Source: Chrysopilus asiliformis
Taxonomy: Eukaryota > Arthropoda > Insecta > Diptera > Rhagionidae
DNA: 64,000 nucleotides
Assembly: GCA_964034945.1 (NCBI GenBank)
Contig: OZ035963.1
Span: 558,001-622,000, forward strand
Reading direction: 5' to 3'
Position 1 is the stretch's first letter. Each line of letters begins with the position of its first letter. Below are positions 13,001-25,000 of this stretch, piece after piece. Under the pieces are notes generated by a model, which was given only the letters and a program-made list of their open reading frames with translations, made no database searches and was not told the origin of the DNA. The translations under genes were made by a program, and so were the position numbers.

Positions 13001-16000
13001 ATGTTGTGAACTCTCGATACAGTAAAAACCATTTTGAAAAGATTGGCCTTTCTAAAAATAGGTAAATTAATTTTTCGAGTGCCTGAAGAAGTGAATTTTT
13101 TTTATAAAAATGGAAAAATAAATGGAAAAAACCTACCCCCTCCTCTCTTCACCCCTATTCCATTTTCCTACTCAAAAATGTGACGTATTTTATCAACAGT
13201 CCGTAATCTGTTTTCTAGAGCCCATCACAACGGGTACATTAACTTCATCTCTCGGCATTTGATATTTTTATTATGTTTTTTTTGTCACTGTTGCTGTTAT
13301 TGTTATAAAGTTTCGCTGCTCTTAGGAGAAAAGGAAAACTCTTTGGAGAATTTCCCATCAGACTGAGGCGCCAGCCGGAGCAAAGGCGAAGTCAAAATAA
13401 AAAAGGATGGTTAAACTCGGTAGCTGGTTATAAGTTTAGAATTATATCCTTCTATAGTCCGGAGTATAACTTGGGGAAAACAAGGTGGTTGGGGTGTAAG
13501 TATTTATGTTGATTTTTGGAACCAAAACCGTATCTAAGCCAAATCAGAGTATAAGGGATAAGAAACAGCATAAAGTATTGACTGCTTCTGGGTCATGTTT
13601 TTTTTATCAATACAGATAAATGAATAGATAGAAAAATGGTAAAAGATAGATAAATGGATAACTGAAACTAAATAAGATACTTGTATATGAGTGTATTTAC
13701 GATAAAGAATTCTATAAAATGCTAGACGTAGAATATATATATGCCATTTGTTTCAAGGATTACGTCTGAGCCCTCACAATGGCTGGAATACAAATGAAAT
13801 GCAATCAAGATAATGTTCTACGTGATCCTAATACTTTGCGATTGTTTCCTTTCTGGTTAATTTTCTTTTTCCTTCTTAAATACACAATCAACAACTACAA
13901 TAAACAACAACATCTACCACCACAAATACATTCTTTTTCAACACAATCTAAATATATATAGGATGCACTATAGGCCTTGTACTTAAAATTTACGGTTCAG
14001 TTCAACTATTATGGACCACGAAGGTTTTTCCTTAGGTTTTCATCTATTTGTTTCAATACACAAAAAAACAATCAACACCACCACAAATACGAGTCAATCG
14101 TAGTTTACAACAATCGCACATAAATATGTAAATAAACATTAAAATCTTTTCATTAGCCGTGATTTATTTATTCTGAGCCACGGAAAGCTACTCTAAATCT
14201 ATTAAATATTTACAATAATTTCATGGGATTAATTGTTTTACAACAGTTGGCTAATGGTTTATAAATTATATCCGGACACGAGAAATTGGAAACAATGATT
14301 GTATAAAATGTGGTTTCACTTTCCAAATTGTAATAGTTTCTAGGTAAAAAAAGCTAGTGAAGTTATTTTAGGCTACCACCTTTTTACCATAACAGTATAA
14401 ACTGAAAAATTCATCGAAATTTTGTTCAAATTTCGGGGTAAAATAGTAGTGTGACCTAAAGAAAATTGTTGGCTCCCAAATATCTTTAGAAAATCTTCTT
14501 TAGTGGCACGAAATTTTAAGAACCTAGAACGGGTTCGAAAATGTTGGGTCGTTTTTAGGGACCTCGAGTCCAGACCTTTACCGCCCACCGCATATCGGGG
14601 ATTTGAATGCTCTAACGACGCGAATGGGACCCATCCACTTTTTTAAATACTCATAAAATCCCTTCAATTTTTTTAAAACCAAATAATACACAAAATTTCT
14701 TTTTAAAAAAATAATTCAATTTTCTTTCAGCTTTCTAGAATTAATTCATACTATTTTTATTAATGAAACCTCAAAATAAATTTAAATAAGCAATGAACGA
14801 ACTTTTCAATCTAATTTCACACCAAATTTAATTTGATAGGGAAGTTGTTTTGACATCAAACATGTCTATCTTGTAATCAAAATCAATTTAACCCTTAGTT
14901 ATTTGATTGGTCCGTGAGGTGAGCAATGAGAAACACATTGAGAGAAAGACACCAGGGTGCAGAGCCCCTGCAGAGATATGAGTTCAAATTTAATACCGGT
15001 GCGGTAATAAATTATTTTGGTTATAAATAACCTCCCACATCTATAGAGATATAGAATATGAATGGATTGATGGCTGTCGGATAGAATTCATCGGTAAGAA
15101 ATTATTTACTTCTATGTCCTATATTAGACTGGTAACGGTTACAAAAGTATGAAATATGTGTTGGTATATATATATAAACAAATGTTAAATATCAATAAAT
15201 CTACAGTGTGGTACTTAAATAAATACAAATAACTCGCCTCCTGAATATCCCGGCTTTTAGCCATAGTTGCTGTTGATTTAGGCCCAGGATTAGATTATAT
15301 CAACCAATAGGCAGAAGGCAATTAATGATTCCTTTGAAGTGCAAAGGGTATCACCCCAATCCCAGTGGCTATGAAATTTCATTTTATAATGTTTTTATGT
15401 GTGTAAGTTTGGGAGCCTGGGAAAATATTAATATATAGTGTTGGCATTCCACTAGAATGTGCGATTGAGGAATCCGATTTTTCCATGTGTACTGCTAATA
15501 TTTCATAATCAACATAAAACGTTATTTATATGGGTAGGGAAACATTTTACGCCTCATATATCTGACGTCAATTTGCTTAACATCACATGAATGATGAAAA
15601 CATACGAAAAATCGGGTATAGGAAAATATGAATCGAAATACAGTAAATAAATTTTTAATTAAAATCGCCTGTATTAAAATACTGTAAAGGTAAGTGCACA
15701 CGATATGATCACTGTTCATATTTCTGAACATACGCATATGTTGCTTATAAGCTTCAAATGCTCATATCGCACATGGTCCCGTAGACTGTAGTATCTCAAA
15801 ATCGGCCATTTCAAGAAAAACGCATTCAAAGTTTTCATTTCAAAATAATTGTTTATGAATAATTGTTTTTTCTGTTGTCTGTACAGTAATATTTCAATTT
15901 ATTATCTTTTGATAATAATTTACAGATCATTTGCTTCATTTTTTTTTTTTTTTTTTGCAATAATAAAAGATAGAGATAGGTTTGTTTTCCACAAAATCAA

Positions 16001-19000
16001 TTTAAATTTTAAAAAATGGGAATTTAAAAAACCAAAAAAAAATAAATTTTAGGACTACGTTTACATTTAAATTTGTTTTTCATTTGATTCAGTCAATTTT
16101 CCTTTACATAATGGAATAATTACTCAAAAACACATTTTTTTGAGATACTACAGTCTACGGGACCATGTGCGATATGTTCATACAATATATGAAAGGTGTT
16201 CACACGATATGAACATTTTGTCCCAAAGCTTCAAATTTTTAGGTGTGTTCATATGTGCTCAAATGCAATGTGTTCATATTTTTTCTGCGCGTATGAACAC
16301 TGTTCAGACGATATGAACGTTTTGTTCAAATTACAGATATGAACAATTTTTAAGAACATTTGAGCACACAAACACAACAAATTACAAAACTGTCGAAAAC
16401 TTTTTTTTTTGTATTATATGCCAGGAACTTGGAGGCGAAGACCAAACTGGTCCGTGTTTTAAAGTCCATGAACAGAAAAGTTCAAATTCGAATCGAATTA
16501 TTTTAACCTGAGTGGGATTTGAACCACTGCTCATTGGATCACAAGGCAAGTACTTAACTGACTGAGCCATCCACGCCACAAATCTAAAACCTACTAGACC
16601 CAAATAAAAACCAGAAAACATCAATTTACGTACAAATTTGACTCAAAATTTTACATTTGAACATGTTGAAAACTTAGCCCCTGTTCAAATGTGACAGTGT
16701 GTTCATATCTGTGATCATACGTCCGAATTTTACAAACTGGGCTCATACGGTCCCAAAATAGTGTTCACACGGTATGAACAGGTCGTGTTCATACGTTTGC
16801 TCACGGCATGTTCAAATGTGTTCATATGCCTTGTGTTCATACGTATGAACACAAAAATATGGTGTTCAGACGATATGAACACGTTTGGGACACTTTTTTG
16901 CTCAAAAATATGAACAGTGATCATATCGTGTGCACTTAACTTTACCAACAAAACATAATTTGATGGTTATCTCAATTTACGATTTTAGAAGTTCTATTGT
17001 CAAATTCTAATCCCATTTTATGTTTAGAAAATTTTCGAAAATACGAACTGTTTTTCTGAAAATGTCAGAAAGTATTCAAAAATGTATCCGTTTTTTAGAG
17101 CCTAGATTACGAAATCATACCCAAACAGAATTTATACTAACGTTGACATAAATGCTGTTTGGGTATATGCTATATTTTAATATTTTTTCAATTTTAAAGT
17201 TCAAAGTTCCTAGAAATTCCATTCAACTGTTTTTCAGTACCAAATAAATAATTTAGATTGGTATGATGACTATTTTATGAGAGGGAAGGAAACTGGGGTT
17301 CGAAATTTCTTGCAAAACATATACTACTTCACCGGAGTGTTTCTGTAATTTATATTTATTCACCTCCGAAGCGTTTTTCCACCAAATATTTACGTAGGGC
17401 GTCTATTTTTTTAAAATTTTCGCCTGAGGTGCATTTATTTTCATTGGTATTTTCATAATTTCAGTTACATTTATTTATAAAATGAGAAAAAGCTCTAAAA
17501 ATCGACTAATTTTTGGTACAACAAAATCTATCGTTTTCCCACACACAATAGGTACTTGCCCACTAATATTGTCCCGGATTAACACAAAGTATAAATGGTC
17601 AGCTTATTTAAAAGCCATAAGTTCTTCCCACCTACTGAAAAACGATGCCCCAATGTAAGAAAAGGTAACAAGTCTTTCAAACCCGATTAAAATCTTCAGG
17701 GTAGAAATAACTTGAGTACAAAACTGAACAAGAAAATTATCATATTTAAAATTCAATCTTCCATAAAACTCACAAGCACAGATTTTATGGTGAGAATTTA
17801 TCCGCCTAATCAATTGATAACGAAATTTATCGGATGAATGTTGTACCACTTGAAGACATTACGAAGAATTTGCCAACAGCAAAAGATAATCAAATTTTAT
17901 ATCGGCATGAATAATCCTAGGCTCAAAAATCTTAAATCATTCGTTGGAAAAAAATGCGAAAGTGAAATCACACAAAAGGGGCAAAAAATTGAGGAAGGAA
18001 AAATTCCGAGGATCTTATGTAAATTTAATTCCAAGTTATTCTTGGAACCGCAGCATAAAAACATAACCAGTATAACAGAAGCGAAATACGGCATACTTTT
18101 AAGCATATAGCAATTTTAAACGCGGTGTAGGCGGGGATGAAGATGACAACGGTATTAGCGTCATACAAATTTTCACATTTTATTCAAAGCTCAAAAATCA
18201 CAAACTTGCTTGCCAGATTTAATATCTTAAACAAAGATTATCATATTGTGTCATAAGAAAGGAAAATGCTATCCCCAACGTTTGTGCTATTCCCGTCAAA
18301 TACGAATAAAGAGTAGTGCAGAAGAGCAAAACCAAAAGAAGTGATAGATCCAAGCAAAGAGAATGCAGAAGTAAGATCAGGTAGAGTGGAGTAGGTTCAA
18401 AAACCATAAAAAAACCTCCGAAATATGAGAGAAAATTTTTTATCTACCATGGGTTTAACTCCTTAAACTGCTTTGCCATAATCCCCCAAAAGTTTGAGCC
18501 TCAGGCTGACAACCCCTATCCGCTTTCATTTACTCAGTGAGGGGCGGTTTTCTTTCCCTGTGTGCTTTAAAAAAAAATCTTCTTTTTTTTTGTACAGTCC
18601 CTGTAATATCATTCATGTGTGATGTAATGTAAAAATATTATATCGCACGAAATATCACAATATTTTCGCGTTGTATTAAACTCCCTCTTACATTTCAAAA
18701 TTTCCCTCTATTCATAACCAAACATAGTAGAGATGTTGAATTTTCTATATATTTACAGCATGGATCAACAACAAAAGCTTAGGCATAAAAATTTAAATAT
18801 CTTTCAATCCCGAAACATAAAAGAGGATGAAAGTTTCCTACTGAATATGGATGGCGGCTGTTTTCTTATAGAAGGACCTGAAATGAAAGGTGGTTTGATG
18901 GCGGTGTTGAATCGAGCCACACGGTGATTTTTTTTCTGGGCTTTGTATGTCTTTGGCTCATCCTACATTGTTAAGACGGGGCTATGGTGACTTTAAAAGG

Positions 19001-22000
19001 AGATCAAAACTGAAAGGACGAAACCAAGTCGACTTGAGAAAAGTAGCTCATCATCAACATATCCCAATAAAATTCATTCATCCCATATGAGTGTTTGATC
19101 CGTGCGATTACCCTTATTTTCACGAGTGGCAACAATAGCAACCTCAAGGATCAGAAATGGAATGAAACGTAGGCGGCGGCAGGATTAAAGATTTTAAGGT
19201 GACTGCTGATGATTGGTTTTGTGAAAATATTTTTGCAATACAGAAAACATGATTATAAAAACGTGAAAAGAAGGTTTTCCTTACAATGTTATTTTTTTTG
19301 CACTACTGTCAGGAACGTTTTTGGTTCTTAAATTCAGCTTTCATAGCAATTTTACGATCCGCCTACCGTTTAATATGAATGCATAGTCCTAAATAGAATT
19401 GCGCCATTTGTAAGGTATTGCAACCCACCAACAGCAGAGGCCATGATAAATACAAATATAGTACCTTCCACTTCCCACCCATCCCGGAAACATTTTTTGT
19501 GAACCTGTGTTTAGTCTTCTTTCTACAAGTATAAAATTTTGGGATATTTTTCAAAAAAGCTTTGAAGATCTGTTTTGTGGGGCTAATTTCCAACAACCTC
19601 GGGTCTTTGCATTACGAAGCCTTGCTATACTATTAGCGCGGCTTGAAATGCGAATTTCAAGCCGGAATGTATCGTCCGTAAACTGAAACTCTTACCCTAT
19701 GAGAAAAAAAATATCCTCAGCTTGCAAACGACAGAAAATGCGGTAAAAATATAAATAAATAATCACTCTTTCTAGCAGTATGAGACCACCTCCAACACAC
19801 ATTTGACACCAAGGATACAATGTTTGAAAATATCACAACCTCATACATGCACGAGATCCAATATCCTTACAAGATTCGCCCACATTTTTGATTCCTGACG
19901 ATAATATGGCGACAATGTCGTGATCTTGTCGCTGTCGTACCTCTCGTTTCCTTGTCTTTTGTGGGGAAAAAAAATTAACCTTTTCCCGTCATCTACTCGA
20001 CGGATTTTCGTACCTCACAGTCTGATGAAAGATTCGCGTTTCGTGTATACAATGAGATGAGATTATAGACGCCGCCAGCTACCAGCCAACTTCAAAAATG
20101 TTACTAAGCTGAAAATGGGCCGACCATTATAGCTTATATGATACTGAAAAATAACAGAATGAAACCCTCTGACGCATTATCTTACTGCTATGGCAATATA
20201 GAGAATTTTCTCACTCCCAAACACTTCGCCAGCCACTGTAATTTTTATTTATTTTCTTCGTTTGGGGTTTACATAATTTTTCACGTTTTTTTTTCCAGTG
20301 TTGATCCTTTGAGAACGGTTGAAATATCCGTCTCACCTAACACGCTTTTCTACAATATCACTGGTTGACAACGGAAGCCAGATACGAATTTAAATTACCT
20401 TAAATTCTGTTAAATACCTGAGGGATGATACCCAAGCGGAGGCGATGCTCGCCGCACCGAGCGTAAAAAAAACAGTCTTTTACAGATGTTAGACTAAAAA
20501 TGGTAGTAAGAGTTGAGTGTGAGCCGAAACGAATAAAATTTTGTTAGCCTTTTTTTATGTAAACCAGTAATGGGGTAGGTATACCAACGTTTAAGGCCGT
20601 GCGGGTGTGAATAAAGCTCTCTTCGCCCCAAGGATTTTTCATTTACCATCCCCGGATAATACAGCTTCTGCTGTAGCTGAAGGATAACACTCAAAAATTC
20701 TTATATTTTCATTGGGGAAAGAGCGTTCTCCGCATTTACGTAGGAGACCGCATTTTAAAGGATGGTTTTTCGGAAACGGTCGAAGTTGGACAGAATCCGA
20801 ACCCCCAGTTTATCCCATCTCGGATGGAATATAATAAAAAGTATAGTTGCGTATGGCAGTGGAAAGGAAAAGGCACTTTGCGACATCTGCCGCATAATGA
20901 AATGGCAACGAGAAGTTTTTCCAGCTTAAGACGGAAAATCTATGACGGTCGGTACGAGAGTAGGAAACAAATCTTAAACGGTTAAATGTGATTGCGTAGG
21001 AGCAGGCATCATTGGCCATATTAGAAGCAAGCATAGTTCCAGTCGGCCCTGCCCTGGTGATATTCATCCCTTACCTCATGGTGGTGGTTTTTTCTTGTAT
21101 TTCTAGCAAGGAATCATTGGTATATTTACGAACACGTACGAACGCAGTTTTTTGGCGTCAAGAATAAAAATGGCTGGGGCTCGAACGTACACCAAAATCT
21201 GGTATACCAGAAGAATAGACGAGTACACTACTCCATAGATGAAAAGAAGGATAAATGAGATTTCCAGGAGAATATGCGATCAAATCCCACACGTTTACCT
21301 TCCACACTCACTATTCAATCTTCCCGTACCATCATTCCCTATTTCGCAGAATTTCCCTTAAAATCAACATAAGCAGCTTCGCAGGGAACAAAGGACTCTT
21401 TTATCCATGCGATTTCTCCATTTCGTTCCTTACTGAAGCCTTTTTCCAAAATGAAATTTTACATCGAAACCATTGAATCTAATGACTATGACAATTGCCA
21501 ATTGTATATTGTCGCTCCTGATGCCTAGAGCTGATGTTGTAAACTAAGGACGCTTGTGTTTTTTCTTGAATTTTTCACGCGTTTACTTAATATTGTCCTG
21601 ACGTTTTTGTTTTCCTAGTCAGCAACGTTGAATTTTCGGGATTATAAAGATCCCTTTATCCAGCAGGATAATACCATTTAATATTGTCGTTCTCAAGAGT
21701 TACAGCAATTCGATTATTATCGTTCAGCTTTTATTGTTTCCATGCAATTAACTCGAAGCATGCTTAAAACTGAGCAAAGTGGAGAATTGATGATATCTGA
21801 ATTGTGATGGCTCTCCTGAGTCATAGTGGTATTTCAGGATATGGAATCCAAGACTTTTAAGAAAAAAATATCGAATACGCCCCACAAGAATATTATAATT
21901 CCCTACATTTAATTTTCTCAATTCGCCAATTTTCTCCGATTTCTTCACAGTTTTCCCAAATGGAGATTAGGAAATATTTATCGATGGTTCTACGGCCATT

Positions 22001-25000
22001 TGAATTCATTTTATGTAGTCGACCAAAACGCGACAAAAGCTTATTTTCAATGAACTCGTATCTTGATGTATTTTTTATCTAATGCCCATTCGGTGAATGA
22101 TATTTACACAATTCACAATATTACAATTTCGATAAAAGTTTAATTATGTGAAAGCTAGTATCTGTTAAACACACCTAGGGATTTTCCTTATTATATTGCT
22201 AGAGCATTGTTTCAGTAGATCGTTAAGCATTTAGCGAGGTCGCGATGATGGCTATGAAAGTTTTATTTATAAAAACATTTTTTAATTAAATTTAAAAAAC
22301 TAAGTTTTTGAAAAAATTATGATTTTAGAAATCTTTTTTTTTTCTTTTAAAAAACTAATGGCAGGAAAACCTAAACATTATTGATTTTTCAACACAATTA
22401 AATTTATATTTTACTTGGAACGTTGAAAATGTTCATCTGCGGCGCATTTTTCTCAAAAAATTCTATTTGGCGTTTTTTTGTTCAAAAATTTTACCTCGGA
22501 TGCATTTTTCTTAAGGGCTTTTAAAGAAAACTTTGAATCTGCGATCGTAATTGGAGAAGGTGACTGAGAATCCTTTTTTAGCTCTAAATTTCCAGGAACA
22601 ACTGAACTATTAACATTTTAATGAACCTAAACCCTAAATTAGAGCCAAATTATGAAATTTTAAGATCCAAAACCAGAACCAAATTCCAAAATTTTAGGAG
22701 CTGAAACCAAGAACCAGAAATCTCATTCACCTTTGAACTAAAACCAAAAAAAACATGAAAAAAAACATTTGGTTTACATCCAATTCACCTTTAAAGTAAA
22801 AAAAAAACAACAAAAAAACATTTGGTCGCGAGAGAAAGATTGGGAACCAGTGTTCGAAAACCGAATACGAAAGCTAGTTTTTTTTTAAGTCAATTGGATT
22901 TTATCCAAAAATCACTATAATAATGTGATTTATTTGCACACATGTCTATGGATAAAAACTTTTTGACTGATAAATGACAAGCGGAAATTTTTAATTAAAC
23001 ACAATATCGAAGAAGAAAAACAGATATCTGTATACTCAAGTTAAACAAACTTAAAAATGTGTAGCTTTTCATAAAAATTATTTTTATTATATTTTACCAT
23101 AAGGTATAGTTGTTGTGAGAAGTTTCGACATTTTTAAGAAGAAAAAATGCTGTTTCAAAAGAAATTTGTTTTAAAGTTCGTTTTGATTAGAAATAAATCC
23201 GCAGATTCTCGGAAAAAAAATGTTTTTTCCTAAATGTATAATGGGCTGATTATGTCAGAACATTTATTCGAAAAGAGTTTTTGAAAAGACAACTTTTCTT
23301 GAAAAGAAATCACCTAAGAAATTAGAACATCTTGAAATTTGCCCGAACACTAAAATTTTTCACAAAATGTCTTAATATTACACACTTATCGGACTAAAAA
23401 CACACTGCTTTTTCATATATGCATTTTTAATAAATATTTCACTTCACTTTTTGGCCGTCATTTCCATTTTGTGTCAACTTTTTGTCTTAAAAAATTTCAG
23501 CTGCAATGTTTTCATCGATGTCTTAGATTTTTATCCAAGGCACCAAAAAAAAGGGCATGGACGAAAGCATAATTTATCTCCAATCGAGACAATGTTTTAA
23601 GTTATTTTTTTAACATTTTCAAATGTCCTAGAAATTATGCATTTTCTAGAACCCTCCCAAATTTCTACGCTATTACATTTTCCCGTTTAAGAAACTTCAG
23701 TTAAATATATTGGAAAGACATTTCCATTAAACGAAGGATCGTCGTAATTATGCTGAGCTAAAAGTGATAAAATCTATTTTCCATCCAAACTCCAGAAGAG
23801 CCATCCAAAAGTCGATTTCACTTTCGACTTGATGGGAAAAAAATGTTCTTCTTGTTCTCCTTAATTTACAATTTTCTCTTCTCTATTCTATAGCTATTTT
23901 CTACCTAATTTTTTTCTTCATTTTTGGGAAAAGGAATTTTAATTTTCCACGTCATTTATTTTCAGCTATTTGCAAGGGATTCCGTATAGTGCTTTACCGA
24001 AAAAAAAAACTGAAAACCTCTGACGAAGAAACCCGTCTGTGTTTGGATCCTGTCTGAGGATGACTCGTTAAATACCTCTGAAATACTGGTAAAAATCTGT
24101 AATGGAAGGACTCTAAATATTCTTATTGTGTGAGGGGATTTGCCTGTGATAAATGTAATAGCGGATACCACCAATGACGTTTATAACAAAAGGTGAAAAG
24201 TAAAAGTCTTCTGGAAGGATAATTTTCCTAAAGTAACGCTCGATGAAGCTTAAATTGCAAAAAAATACGAGGAGAACTTATAAAAGATGGTCATGAAGTT
24301 ACACCACATGGGAAACAAAAAATATAGGGAGGAAAATTTTACATAAAACAAAACTTTTCAAGGGTAAATGGGAAATGGTGGCAAATTGGGTTAAAATGTT
24401 TTATGTATCCGAAAACTGTTCAACTCATGAGGAAAGTTTTCAGGATATTTGAACTTTTCTAAAAGAGCAAAAAATATACCGGAGGAAAGTTTAACTGAAA
24501 CTTTAGTTTCTTTTCAATTTTAAACCTTTTCATACATTGCCAATTTATTGGATTCAGATCAAAAAATATTAAAAATTTATTTTCAGGTGGAAGTAAATTT
24601 CAAATTTTTAAAAAGTTGTTGTAGTGTTGGTCCTGGAGATTTCATTAAAAAGATTTTTTTGGTGCACTCGATATTAGAGTAATTTTTATGTAATTTGGGG
24701 TCGCTGATTCATGGCATTGGTTTGGTTGGCTCAGCTTGGTGTTTAGGATATACTCAGAAATGCATGAATATTTTTTGGTTATTTATGAGTAATTCTCATT
24801 ACCCATAAATAGGGTTTCGAAAATAAGCGTTTTTTATGTACCGCCCTTAATCACTCTACCGAATAAATTGTCACCATGTGTTTTCCTATGATTTTGAAGT
24901 TTGCTTAAAAATAAGAAAGGAACCAAATTTTTTGCCACACTGACGCTTTTTCCAATAGCGAAGACATTTTAAAATGTATATAAAATACATTTCTGTCTGT

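Larger units (their letters stand above)
15684..16945. mobile_element. Unclassified 1.26-kb element with 38-bp TIRs and a GTTCA/TGAAC palindrome array
   Basis: The left end (GTAAAGGTAAGTGCACACGA...) and the reverse complement of the right end match over about 38 bp with one mismatch. The interior carries over 20 copies of GTTCA or TGAAC. Many are paired into 16-17 bp near-palindromes: 16198-16214, 16302-16318, 16763-16779, 16835-16850 and 16864-16880, of the form GTTCAnACGATATGAAC. It has no transposase frame and no clear target duplication. A second inverted repeat (15763-16176) and a SINE (about 16401-16615) lie inside. Arrays of subterminal repeats with long TIRs resemble non-autonomous foldback or hAT-like elements, but I cannot assign it. 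Confidence 0.75.

Noticed and set aside
16505..16580. Functional tRNA gene
   Set aside because: A and B boxes are present but the acceptor stem does not pair and the T loop is irregular, followed by a SINE-like body and A tail.
16198..16880. Ecdysone response elements in the GTTCA/TGAAC array
   Set aside because: Ecdysone sites are inverted half-sites spaced by one base; these have 6-7 bases between half-sites and sit in a TIR-bounded element.
18772..18927. Small frame starting [13 protein letters not shown]
   Set aside because: A plausible start but only about 50 codons, no similarity recognised, and no convincing splice sites to extend it.
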